From the NCBI RefSeq assembly GCF_029582805.1, contig NZ_JAKKUT010000008.1:248001-312000 (forward strand): DNA of 64,000 bases, read 5' to 3'. Source of the DNA: Candidatus Synechococcus calcipolaris G9 (GTDB taxonomy: Bacteria > Cyanobacteriota > Cyanobacteriia > Thermosynechococcales > Thermosynechococcaceae). The position numbers were made by a program, and so were the translations under genes. The notes under the pieces were generated by a model that worked only from the letters and a program-made list of their open reading frames with translations, ran no database searches and was not told the DNA's origin. Positions 34,627 to 42,775 of this stretch are shown piece by piece. The first letter of the stretch is position 1. Each line of letters opens with the position of its first letter.

Positions 34627-35679
34627 ATGTTGTATGGTTCCAAGTCAATTCGGCGGTGGTTAGCCCTCTTTTTGGTGGGAATTGGTTTAAGCGGCATTAT
34701 TGCGGCCTGCGGGCCCCAAGGGGACAGTGGCGATTCGGCCAGCCAGCCAGATGTAGAAATCACCCTGGCCTCCTTTGCCGTCACAAAAGCTGCCCATGAC
34801 GCAATTATTCCCAAGTTTCAGGAAAAGTGGAAGGCAGAACATAACCAAAATGTTCGCTTTAATCAAAGTTATGGGGGATCTGGTTCCCAGACTCGCGCGA
34901 TTTTGGATGGTTTAGAAGCAGATATTGTCCACCTAGCCGTAGGGGTTGATGTAGATCGCTTGGCTGAAGGCGGTTTAGTCAGCGGGGATTGGACGGAAAA
35001 GCTACCGGATAAGGGTATTGTGACCAAATCTGTAGCAACAATTATTACCCGGGATGGCAACCCCAAAAATCTCACCAACTGGCCCGATTTAGCCCGTGAC
35101 GGGGTATCCTTTATTACGGCAGACCCTAAAACCTCCGGCGTTGCTCAGTGGAACTTCTTAGCCCTATGGGGATCTGTCACCCAGACCGGGGGTACAGAGG
35201 AACAGGCGAAGGAATTTGTCACCCAAGCCTTTCGTAATGCCCCCATTCTCAGTAAAGATGCGCGGGAAGCAACGGATACCTTTTTTACCCAGGGTCAAGG
35301 GGATGCCCTAGTCAACTATGAAAATGAAGCCATCCTTGCCAACTTGAAGGGAGAAAATTTGCCCTACACCGTTCCTAGTGTCAATATTTCCATTGATAAT
35401 CCCCTAGCCGTAGTGGATGCCAATGTGGATAAGCATGGCAATCGGGAGGTCGTGGAAGCCTTTGCTGAATTTCTCTATACCCCAGAAGCTCAGCGGGAAT
35501 TTGCTGCAGTTGGATTTCGGCCCGTTGAACCGACGGTAATTGCCGAATATGCCGATAAATTCCCCAAAATTGAGACCCTCTTCACCATCGATGATCTGGG
35601 GGGCTGGGGTTATGCTCGCGAACATTTCTTTGGGGATGGCGGTGTCTTTGATCAGATCATTGCAGCCGGCCGCTCCTAA
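34627..35679 (+). CDS. sbpA: Sulfate ABC transporter substrate-binding lipoprotein
   Basis: The protein has 350 residues. The signal peptide ends in a lipobox (GIIAAC, Cys28), so it is anchored at the periplasmic face of the membrane. Sulfate-binding-protein motifs are present: VTLASFAVTK-type start, NQSYGGSGSQTRAILDGLEA, and DPKTSGVAQWNFLALWG. It delivers sulfate (or thiosulfate) to the CysT-CysW permease encoded immediately downstream. It opens the cluster sbpA-cysT-cysW-NIL protein, with the spacing and order of an operon. No cysA ATPase gene is in the window. Confidence 0.94.
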   Translation: MLYGSKSIRRWLALFLVGIGLSGIIAACGPQGDSGDSASQPDVEITLASFAVTKAAHDAIIPKFQEKWKAEHNQNVRFNQSYGGSGSQTRAILDGLEADIVHLAVGVDVDRLAEGGLVSGDWTEKLPDKGIVTKSVATIITRDGNPKNLTNWPDLARDGVSFITADPKTSGVAQWNFLALWGSVTQTGGTEEQAKEFVTQAFRNAPILSKDAREATDTFFTQGQGDALVNYENEAILANLKGENLPYTVPSVNISIDNPLAVVDANVDKHGNREVVEAFAEFLYTPEAQREFAAVGFRPVEPTVIAEYADKFPKIETLFTIDDLGGWGYAREHFFGDGGVFDQIIAAGRS

Positions 35680-35720
35680 ATTCTCGTTATCCTAGCTATA
35701 AACCGTTATTAAAGAACACC

Positions 35721-36593
35721 ATGGTTTCCACTACCCCATTGCCTAAACAGTCTCCAAGCCAAAATTCCCTGGCTCTCTTGCTCATATCCCTGTGGCGCAT
35801 GCCCTGGGTCTGGAAGATCACCTGGTTTTACCTCAGCGTGATGCTGTTCATTCCCACCGTCGCCATGCTAGCCAAGGCTAGTACCGCTGGGCCAGCCGAG
35901 TTTTGGCGAGTTGCCACTACACCCATTGCCCTTTCTGCCTATGATGTCACCTTTGTAACGGCATTCTTTGCCGCAATCATAAATGGCTTCTTTGGTACCT
36001 TAGTGGCCTGGGTATTGGTGCGTTATCAGTTTGTGGGCAAGCGATATATTGATGCGATCGTCGATTTACCCTTTGCTTTACCGACGGCGGTGGCGGGGTT
36101 GACCTTGGCCACTATCTACAGTGATAAAGGTTGGATCGGTTCCCTCTTGGTTCCCTTCGGCATTAAAGTCTCTTTTACCCGCTTGGGAGTGGGGGTGGCC
36201 ATGGTGTTTATTTCTTTGCCCTTTGTGATTCGGACGGTGCAGCCGGTACTCACAGAGTTGGAAAAGGAAATTGAAGAAGCAGCTTGGTGCTTAGGGGCTA
36301 GCCAATGGCAAACCTTTTGGCGAGTGATTTTGCCGCCCCTCACGCCTGCTATTTTAACGGGTATTGCCCTCGGTTTTTCCCGGGCAGTGGGCGAGTACGG
36401 ATCCATTGTCATTATTGCCGCAAATATGCCCTTTAAGGATTTAATTGCCCCTGTATTAGTGTTCCAAAGTTTAGAGCAGTACAACTACGAAGCAGCCACC
36501 GTCATTGGTACGGTCATGCTTGTTATTTCCCTAGTGATTTTGTTTGTGATTAATTTAATTCAAGCTTGGGGCCGCCGCTATGACGATCGCTAA
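35721..36593 (+). CDS. cysT: Sulfate ABC transporter permease CysT
   Basis: The 290-residue protein has six to seven membrane helices. The EAA loop reads EEAAWCLGASQWQTFWRVILPP, which docks the ATPase. DLPFALPTAVAGLTLATIY is the classical CysT segment. It forms the translocation pore with CysW. It overlaps the start of cysW by 14 bases, indicating translational coupling. Confidence 0.94.
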   Translation: MVSTTPLPKQSPSQNSLALLLISLWRMPWVWKITWFYLSVMLFIPTVAMLAKASTAGPAEFWRVATTPIALSAYDVTFVTAFFAAIINGFFGTLVAWVLVRYQFVGKRYIDAIVDLPFALPTAVAGLTLATIYSDKGWIGSLLVPFGIKVSFTRLGVGVAMVFISLPFVIRTVQPVLTELEKEIEEAAWCLGASQWQTFWRVILPPLTPAILTGIALGFSRAVGEYGSIVIIAANMPFKDLIAPVLVFQSLEQYNYEAATVIGTVMLVISLVILFVINLIQAWGRRYDDR

Positions 36594-37440
36594 ACCACCA
36601 TTAACTAAAAAGAAATCCTGGGTTCCTACGGCCTTAATTCTCGTGACTATTCTCTACCTGGGCTTGGTGTTAATCATTCCAGCGGCGAATGTCTTTTACC
36701 AAGCCTTTGCCAGCGGTCTTGGCCCATTTCTCAAGAACCTGCAAGAGAAAGAGTTTCTCCATGCCGCCTGGATGACCCTGATGTTGGCCCTAGTGACAGT
36801 TCCCATTAATACTGTGTTTGGCCTGTGCGCTGCCTGGGCGATCGCCCGCCATCATTTCCCCGGTCGCGCCTTACTACTAAGTATCATTGATTTACCGTTT
36901 TCAGTCTCTCCAGTCGTCGCTGGATTAATGCTGGTCTTGCTGTACGGACGGAATGGTTGGCTGGGCCCCTGGTTACAAGAAGCAGATATTCGGATTATCT
37001 TTGCCTTTCCGGGAATGGTTCTAGCCACCGCCTTTGTCAGCCTACCCTTTGTGGCCCGGGAGGTAATTCCGGTACTGGAAGAGGTGGGCATGGATCAAGA
37101 TGAAGCGGCCCAGACCCTAGGGGCCAGTGAATGGCAAACCTTCTGGCGCGTCACCCTCCCCAATATTCGCTGGGGTCTACTCTATGGTGTCCTACTCACC
37201 AATGCCCGGGCCATGGGAGAATTTGGAGCCGTGGCAGTGGTCTCTGGCAATATTGGCGGTAAAACCCAAAGTCTACCCCTGTTTGTGGAAGAAGCCTATA
37301 AAAACTATGCCACCCAATCTTCCTATGCCGCAGCGGTGGTCTTGGCCCTCCTTGCCGTTATCACCCTGATCTTCAAGGAGATTTTAGAGCGCAAAACTCG
37401 GCGAAAATTAAGGAATGCCCAAACAGCCCTAGGAGAGTAA
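36580..37440 (+). CDS. cysW: Sulfate ABC transporter permease CysW
   Basis: The 286-residue partner permease of CysT has six predicted helices. Its EAA loop is DEAAQTLGASEWQTFWRVTL, and IDLPFSVSPVVAGLMLVLLY and RAMGEFGAVAVVSGNIGGKT are CysW-type motifs. The start overlaps the cysT 3' end. The NIL-domain gene begins three bases after its stop. Confidence 0.94.
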   Translation: MTIAKPPLTKKKSWVPTALILVTILYLGLVLIIPAANVFYQAFASGLGPFLKNLQEKEFLHAAWMTLMLALVTVPINTVFGLCAAWAIARHHFPGRALLLSIIDLPFSVSPVVAGLMLVLLYGRNGWLGPWLQEADIRIIFAFPGMVLATAFVSLPFVAREVIPVLEEVGMDQDEAAQTLGASEWQTFWRVTLPNIRWGLLYGVLLTNARAMGEFGAVAVVSGNIGGKTQSLPLFVEEAYKNYATQSSYAAAVVLALLAVITLIFKEILERKTRRKLRNAQTALGE

Positions 37441-37443
37441 ACA

Positions 37444-37725
37444 ATGACCACTGATGCGATAGATCAAGATAACCGCCTGAACCACAAGAAAATTTTTCTG
37501 CGTATTGATAAGCGATACCACCAGGAGCCAGTCATTTCTAATCTGGTGTCAAAATTTAACTTACGAATTAATATTGCCAGTGCCCTGCTGACTCGAAGCT
37601 GGAATGAGGATGGCTGGTTTGAGCTAGAAATTGAAGGAACACTCACCCAAATTAATAGTGCCCTAAGTTACCTCAATGATCTCGATCTAGAGGTCCTTAA
37701 AGAAACCGAAGAGGATGGGTGGTAA
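37444..37725 (+). CDS. NIL-domain small protein of the sulfate permease operon
   Basis: The 93-residue protein is almost wholly a NIL domain (ferredoxin-like fold, here IFLRIDKRYHQEPVISNLVS through INSALSYLNDLDLEV). NIL domains are best known as C-terminal sensors on methionine-transport ATPases, where they bind methionine. Stand-alone copies beside sulfate permease genes, as here, may sense a sulfur amino acid or metabolite and adjust transport; this role is inferred from position. The gene starts three bases after cysW. It is convergent with the SepF-like gene, with only six bases between stop codons. Confidence 0.85.
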   Translation: MTTDAIDQDNRLNHKKIFLRIDKRYHQEPVISNLVSKFNLRINIASALLTRSWNEDGWFELEIEGTLTQINSALSYLNDLDLEVLKETEEDGW

Positions 37726-37731
37726 AGGTGA

Positions 37732-38043
37732 CTAGCGGGCAGGAACTGCCGTAGCAGCTTGGGGGGAGGCGGTCTCATTGATCTGAATAATATTGGGAGT
37801 AAATAAAAAGACCCCATCCCCTAGGCGAGATTGATTACCACTGATGGCGTAGGTACTACCGGCGGCAAAATCTGAGATGCGCTGGGCTTCGGAGATGTCT
37901 AGCTCTTCCAAATTCAGGATAACGGCTTTATCTGCCCGTAAAGCTTGCACAATCAGCGTTGTGTCCTGTAGGGATTGGGGCCTGATGACAATGACTTCGT
38001 ACCCACTATTGAGGGAGCGGTTCAGGGAGGCAACATCATGCAT
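37732..38043 (-). CDS. Short SepF-like protein
   Basis: The protein has 103 residues from the ATG at 38043 (a TTG at 38058 is also in frame). Essentially only the SepF core is present: VIVIRPQSLQDTTLIVQALR, AVILNLEELDISEAQRISDF, then AGSTYAISGNQSRLGDGVFLF, which matches SepF's dimeric ring-forming domain. Cyanobacterial SepF (Cdv2) is normally about 180-200 residues with an N-terminal membrane-binding helix and acidic linker; both are missing. It is therefore probably a paralogue without membrane attachment that could interact with FtsZ or the full-length SepF. A full sepF should exist elsewhere in the genome. Confidence 0.8.
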   Translation of the reverse strand: MHDVASLNRSLNSGYEVIVIRPQSLQDTTLIVQALRADKAVILNLEELDISEAQRISDFAAGSTYAISGNQSRLGDGVFLFTPNIIQINETASPQAATAVPAR

Positions 38044-38501
38044 AGTTAAAGATTCCAATGAAACTGATTGGGCGCACTATTTAGGGTGTCCGAGAAGATT
38101 GCGTAAGGATTTAACAAAACATTCAGGTTCATGCAATGCGTCCGAAATGTTCCTTAAGCGTAACATAATCTATTCTGCAACGCCCTACCCTAGAGACTTT
38201 AAGCCTAGCTGGCCTGCCAATTGTAAAGTTTGTAAATTTATTCTACGAGGGTCTTGCTTCTATCTGACTTTTGAGCTACTTTAGTAATCAGATAGGGCTA
38301 TACATCCCCCGCATAGCCCCCCTCAAATCCCCGAAAAGGTAACTTATTCCGAAAGGGTAAGACTCAAATCAGAGATCCTATAGCCGTTCGTTTCAAAACT
38401 GGTATGGATGCCTTTGATGCCGAAGGGATTTTCCCCCTATTCAAAACAGTCTACTCATGGCTTCTTTCCAGTGGCTTTGGTCATTTTTATGGTGAGAATT
38501 C
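38044..38501. other. Intergenic region with no supported gene
   Basis: The region includes the upstream area of the short SepF-like gene and the leader of the following plus-strand gene. I see a C-rich stretch (CCCCCGCATAGCCCCCC near 38307) and several TTAAG/AAAGT words, but no ORF with family resemblance, no hairpin with T tail and no RNA I recognise. Confidence 0.5.
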
Positions 38502-38531
38502 GTGGTATTCAATATTAATAACGCGGCGACA

Positions 38532-39395
38532 ATGATCCGTCGGAAGTGTCTGATTTGCCTTGGTTTTGTGGTTTTCCTAGGGGTGGGAATCCTTGGTTCC
38601 CTGCCAGGTTTTGGGTCAGAGCAGCCGAGTATTCGGGTTAATCGTGATCAACCTACCCCAGGGGAGCAATCCCTTGAGGAAGGAGCGATTAGGGTGATCC
38701 TGCGTTCCCAACCCGATCGGGAGATGGATTGGAAGCTCCATTTGGATTATCAGGTTTTTTATAACGATCAACTCCAACTGAGCGATCGCCGGGAAACCTA
38801 CTATTTTGGCGAGGTGAGTTTCAGACCTTTGCAGGGGCGTTCCTCCCTGGACGTAGTGGTGACGACCTTTACCGGGGGATCTCGCTGTTGCTTGCAGTAT
38901 GAAATTTTTTCCTGGCGGGGCGATCGCTTCGAGAGGGTTGATATAGGCCCCTTAGATGGGGGAGGTGAGTTCAAAGATTTAGACGGGGACGGTCGAGAGG
39001 AACTAGTCGCAATTGATCCTGCTTTTTTGTATACCTTTGCCCCCTATGTTGGATCATTTCCGCCCTCGGCAATTTATCGATTAGAGCAGGATCGGCTGGT
39101 GAATGTTACCCAAGAATACCCTACCTACCTAAAGGCTAGGGCAATGGAAATGTATACCACGATTATGGAGGCGAAGCAGGACAAGATTCCCGTGAATGGT
39201 GCCTTGGCAGGGTACGTGGGGCAGATGGCCTTGATCGGTGAATTTGAGTCGGCCTGGCAGGTGATGCTAGAAAACTATGATCCGACTATTGACTGGGGTT
39301 TGACCCGTTACAATGATGCCGGAGAAGTGATTCAGGAGTTTCCTGATTTTCCGACGGCCCTCAGATTTTTCCTAGAAGAGCAAGGGTATATTTAG
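38532..39395 (+). CDS. Secreted hypothetical protein with Asp-rich motif
   Basis: From the ATG at 38532 the protein has 287 residues with a clear signal peptide (MIRRKCLICLGFVVFLGVG). The frame is also open from a GTG at 38502. The mature protein has a beta-rich part (WKLHLDYQVFYNDQLQLSD). A calcium-loop-like FKDLDGDGREELVAID resembles FG-GAP/VCBS repeats; a pair GGSRCCLQYE contains adjacent Cys. The C-terminal third is helical. No family name can be given. It lies 20 bases before the convergent usher-like gene. Confidence 0.65.
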   Translation: MIRRKCLICLGFVVFLGVGILGSLPGFGSEQPSIRVNRDQPTPGEQSLEEGAIRVILRSQPDREMDWKLHLDYQVFYNDQLQLSDRRETYYFGEVSFRPLQGRSSLDVVVTTFTGGSRCCLQYEIFSWRGDRFERVDIGPLDGGGEFKDLDGDGREELVAIDPAFLYTFAPYVGSFPPSAIYRLEQDRLVNVTQEYPTYLKARAMEMYTTIMEAKQDKIPVNGALAGYVGQMALIGEFESAWQVMLENYDPTIDWGLTRYNDAGEVIQEFPDFPTALRFFLEEQGYI

Positions 39396-39415
39396 GGAGC
39401 GGTTGCGGGAATTGT

Positions 39416-42046
39416 TTAGGGAACAGTTAACGTGCCTAAGTCATAGAGTCCGGTTTGGGTTTCAGGAATGTCAAAGGTGAGGGGTGGCCCGGGGCGATCG
39501 CGAAAACGGATTTGATACCGACCGGGCCGAAATCCCTCTAGGGCGAACCTGCCCACGCGATTCGTAAATAAAATAACCGACGGGCGATCGGGGTCTGATA
39601 AATCATCTACGTCTGCGGTAATCAGACCGAGGGGTTCCCCTTGGGCATCCCGCAGTTCCCCACGCAGGAAGACGCTGGCATCGGTTCCCACCTGAATCAC
39701 TAGACCACTTTTATAGGTGGGAAAAACATTGTATTGGGTATCTCCCAAATCGTAACCCAAGGGTAAATCCGGGGCATCCATGCGTAGGCTGGTGACGTAA
39801 TAGGGGGTTAAGTTAGGGACAACGGCGGGGCCAAAGCGATCAGCCTGGGCGACATAGTTATTGAGGCTAGGATTAACTCCCACGGTTTGCTTCCCTAGGG
39901 CCGGATTGCGGGTAATAATTGCAAAACTTCCGGTGACGGGCCGGGATAGGGCAAAGGCGCGATCGGCAAAGACAAAGGCGGTGCCAAAGGTTGTCCGGGA
40001 ATTGGCGCGGAGGGTAGTATCATTCACTATTGGGCTATTAAAGCGATGCAGCACCGCTAACTCATTGCGAAAGCCAGTGTAGTTTAAGTTCCCTAATAAA
40101 TTATTTTCTTCCGTCAAGGTTTCGCCAGTTATATTGGTGGTAAAGCCATTCACAAGGGCCTGGGTGCGGTAGTTCCAGCGTAGGGTATGACGAAAGTCAT
40201 TTTGTTGAGAGATGCTGGTTTGACTGTTGATACTTTGGCGGGGCGCAAAGAGCCATTGCAAATTCAGAAGAACCTGATGATCCTGCTCGCCGCTGGTGTC
40301 TTGGCGATGGACTAAATTGAGATTCACCCCTAGGCCATTGGGGAAGGATCGCCCCAAACCGACGCTGGCACTATAGCTATCGGGGGAGAGATTATCCTCT
40401 ACCCGGCCGCGACGATAATTAAACCCGACATTGCCAGTGATGCCCGCCGGTAAGCGTTGACTATAGCTACTGGAGACACTCCAATCGAATCCTTGGAGAA
40501 AGAGCGAATCTTCGGGAAAAAGGGAACTGATGCGATCGTCAAAGGTACGAAATTGGCCCCCCCGCCGCTCTAGGGCAAGGCGAAAGACAGGTTGCCAACG
40601 ACTTTGGGGCCCTAGGTCTAAATATTCATAGCGTAGCCGTAAACCATAATCCACATTGCCATCAAAATGACTCAGGCCCGTATCCAGGCGAATATTGCCC
40701 AAAGGGGTGGCCTTAACGGTTTCCAATCCCAGGAGTTGCTGATTGGGATCCGCCTGGGTGTAGCCGCCCATGGTTAATGCATTGGTGAGGCCGACGCGAT
40801 GGGCGGCAATTAGTAGGGGGGTTTCAACGTCATAGTTACGAAAGGTTCCAGAGGTAGTTTCATCCACGGGAAAGCCGATATTATAGCTAAACTGTTGGAT
40901 CCCCTGGGCCAGTAAATCCGAAGCCACCGCCGCCGAAAAATTGAGTTGTTGTACCTGACCCACGGCATTGGTAATCACGAGGCTAATGTTATTTACCCCC
41001 ACATTCAGGGGCAAATCCCGTAGGTCTTGGGGGCCGGCCGGTAGGGTAAGGGTTTGCCGCAAAAAGCCGTTGACATAAATTTCCACTTCGGAGGGGGTAT
41101 CCAGGGTGAACTGGAAATTACCACGGGGTTGAATGGTGAGGTAGGGCTGGAGGGTGAAATTCCGACTGGCAGATAGGCCCAACATGGGCACAAAAGCCTG
41201 ATAGCCCGTGGTCGAAAGGTTAAGATTACCGGCAGCGTAGCGAATTCCCCGCAGCGGATCATCCCGTACCAAGCGTAGATCTCCCTGGACAAATTCAGGA
41301 TTCCCTAATTCCGTATAGGTGGTACTCCCTTCAAAGACCCAGTTTTTGAGATTAAAGGCACCGTCAAAATTGAGGGAGAGAGGTTGCCGACCAACAAGCT
41401 CACTATCGGGGCCCGTCCACACCACATCTTGACCGCCGCGAACATTCAAAAAACCACTGACCGTTGCCGGACGAACTGCCGTAGCCGCTTCCGGGGGTGC
41501 CCCCACTTGACTCAGGTTATAGATACTGGTGCGGCGCAATACGGGGGGAATATCCACTCGCAGCTCCAGAGTGCGCTCATTAAATAACGCCTCTAAGCCC
41601 ACCTGTTGCAGAGCCTCTAGGGGTAAGTTGCCCTCATTGCTCACATTAGCCTCTAGGGTTTGCTGGAGTTCGGGTCGTAGGAATGTTGCCAGGCGTACCA
41701 GAAAGGGGTCTGCTTGAATTTGCACCGGAGATGCGGATGCTTGACCAATGAAAACGAGAACTTGCCCCTGTTCTAAATCGTTAATAAAAAAAGGAACCAC
41801 AACCCGTTGAACACCTCTGGGGGTGCGGGGGCGGCCAAAAACTTCTTCAAATAGGGCATCTTGATTGGGGGAGGGGGGCGGGTCTGGGGTATCGGATTCC
41901 GGTTCTATTCCCTGGGGAGTCTCCCCAGTCTCTCCATCCACTCCCAAAGCATCAGGCCCAAGGGCATCAGGAGCAGCATAGGCTTGGGGAACAATGAGTA
42001 TGATGGCAATGAGGGGAAATATTTTCCGTACTGTAAATGCAATCAT
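39416..42046 (-). CDS. Outer-membrane usher-like (FimD/PapC family) protein, orphan
   Basis: From the ATG at 42046 the protein has 876 residues with a signal peptide ending near PQAYAAP; an upstream start at 42064 is also in frame but would overlap the TPR gene. A Pro/Asp-rich linker follows. The middle carries usher landmarks: an FEG-type strand, SASRNFTLQPYLTIQPRGNF, EVEIYVNGFLRQTLTLPAGP, and DLPLNVGVNNISLVITNAVG, then many alternating beta strands of a 24-stranded barrel. The C-terminus has a carboxypeptidase-regulatory-like beta-sandwich (GRFALEGFRPGRYQIRFRDR) ending in LGTLTVP. Ushers secrete and assemble pilins delivered by a periplasmic chaperone, but neither chaperone nor pilin gene is nearby. 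Confidence 0.75.
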   Translation of the reverse strand: MIAFTVRKIFPLIAIILIVPQAYAAPDALGPDALGVDGETGETPQGIEPESDTPDPPPSPNQDALFEEVFGRPRTPRGVQRVVVPFFINDLEQGQVLVFIGQASASPVQIQADPFLVRLATFLRPELQQTLEANVSNEGNLPLEALQQVGLEALFNERTLELRVDIPPVLRRTSIYNLSQVGAPPEAATAVRPATVSGFLNVRGGQDVVWTGPDSELVGRQPLSLNFDGAFNLKNWVFEGSTTYTELGNPEFVQGDLRLVRDDPLRGIRYAAGNLNLSTTGYQAFVPMLGLSASRNFTLQPYLTIQPRGNFQFTLDTPSEVEIYVNGFLRQTLTLPAGPQDLRDLPLNVGVNNISLVITNAVGQVQQLNFSAAVASDLLAQGIQQFSYNIGFPVDETTSGTFRNYDVETPLLIAAHRVGLTNALTMGGYTQADPNQQLLGLETVKATPLGNIRLDTGLSHFDGNVDYGLRLRYEYLDLGPQSRWQPVFRLALERRGGQFRTFDDRISSLFPEDSLFLQGFDWSVSSSYSQRLPAGITGNVGFNYRRGRVEDNLSPDSYSASVGLGRSFPNGLGVNLNLVHRQDTSGEQDHQVLLNLQWLFAPRQSINSQTSISQQNDFRHTLRWNYRTQALVNGFTTNITGETLTEENNLLGNLNYTGFRNELAVLHRFNSPIVNDTTLRANSRTTFGTAFVFADRAFALSRPVTGSFAIITRNPALGKQTVGVNPSLNNYVAQADRFGPAVVPNLTPYYVTSLRMDAPDLPLGYDLGDTQYNVFPTYKSGLVIQVGTDASVFLRGELRDAQGEPLGLITADVDDLSDPDRPSVILFTNRVGRFALEGFRPGRYQIRFRDRPGPPLTFDIPETQTGLYDLGTLTVP

Positions 42047-42056
42047 GCTGTCTGGG

Positions 42057-42749
42057 ATGTTCAAACCGCTGTATCGTTACTGTGTTCATTTACCGTCGAT
42101 CGCCGGGGGCTTACTCATCTTTACGCTGACTTTTATGGGGGGTGGGCCATTACCCATTAGGGCAACGGAGGATAGGGACGCGGCGGAACGTCTCTTTAAG
42201 CAGGGGGTTGAACAGGCCTTAATTCAGAACTATGGAGCGGCGATCGCTGACTTTACGTTGGTAATTGATCTGGGCAGTGCCCTACCAGAGGTGTACTACA
42301 ATCGAGGATTGGCTAGGGATCGTCTTGGAGATATTGAGGGGGCCGTTGCGGACTATTCCATGGCGATTCGTTTGGATCCCTTTGATGCGGCGGCCTTTGT
42401 CAATCGCGGTAATTTATATAGTCTTCAGGGAGATTTTCGGGCGGCTCTACGGGACTTTGACCGGGCCATTCAGGCGGATCCAACCCGGGTGACGGCCTAC
42501 TATAACCGAGGTAATACCCACTATGAATTGGGTGAGTTTGCCCGGGCGATCGCCGACTATAACACCTGTTTGCAACTGGTTCCGGATTTTGCCGATGCTT
42601 TTGTGAATCGCGGACTGGCCTACTTTCAACTGGGCGATCGCCAGCGGGCCCAGCGAGATCTCAATCGGGCCAGTCAACTCTTTTTGAACCAAGATAATGT
42701 GGCCGCCTATGCCGAGGTTTTAGATCGGATCACGGGTCTAGAGCTTTAA
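42057..42749 (+). CDS. Secreted/anchored TPR protein
   Basis: From the ATG at 42057 the protein has 230 residues, with a signal peptide or anchor (about residues 13-32, GGLLIFTLTFMGGG). Five tetratricopeptide repeats follow (PEVYYNRGLARDRLGDIEGA is typical, and EYNRG/AFVNRG variants). TPR proteins act as scaffolds. The divergent usher-like gene starts only ten bases away, so each promoter must lie in the other's coding region. They may be functionally linked (envelope proteins), but this is inference. The frame is also open upstream to 41994. Confidence 0.85.
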   Translation: MFKPLYRYCVHLPSIAGGLLIFTLTFMGGGPLPIRATEDRDAAERLFKQGVEQALIQNYGAAIADFTLVIDLGSALPEVYYNRGLARDRLGDIEGAVADYSMAIRLDPFDAAAFVNRGNLYSLQGDFRAALRDFDRAIQADPTRVTAYYNRGNTHYELGEFARAIADYNTCLQLVPDFADAFVNRGLAYFQLGDRQRAQRDLNRASQLFLNQDNVAAYAEVLDRITGLEL

Positions 42750-42775
42750 GGTTTGGGGATTGGCAATTAGGGGGC

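Noticed and set aside
37877..38284. Plus-strand frame of 135 residues running over the SepF-like gene
   Set aside because: Half of it is antisense to the SepF-like gene and the rest has no recognisable fold or ribosome binding site.
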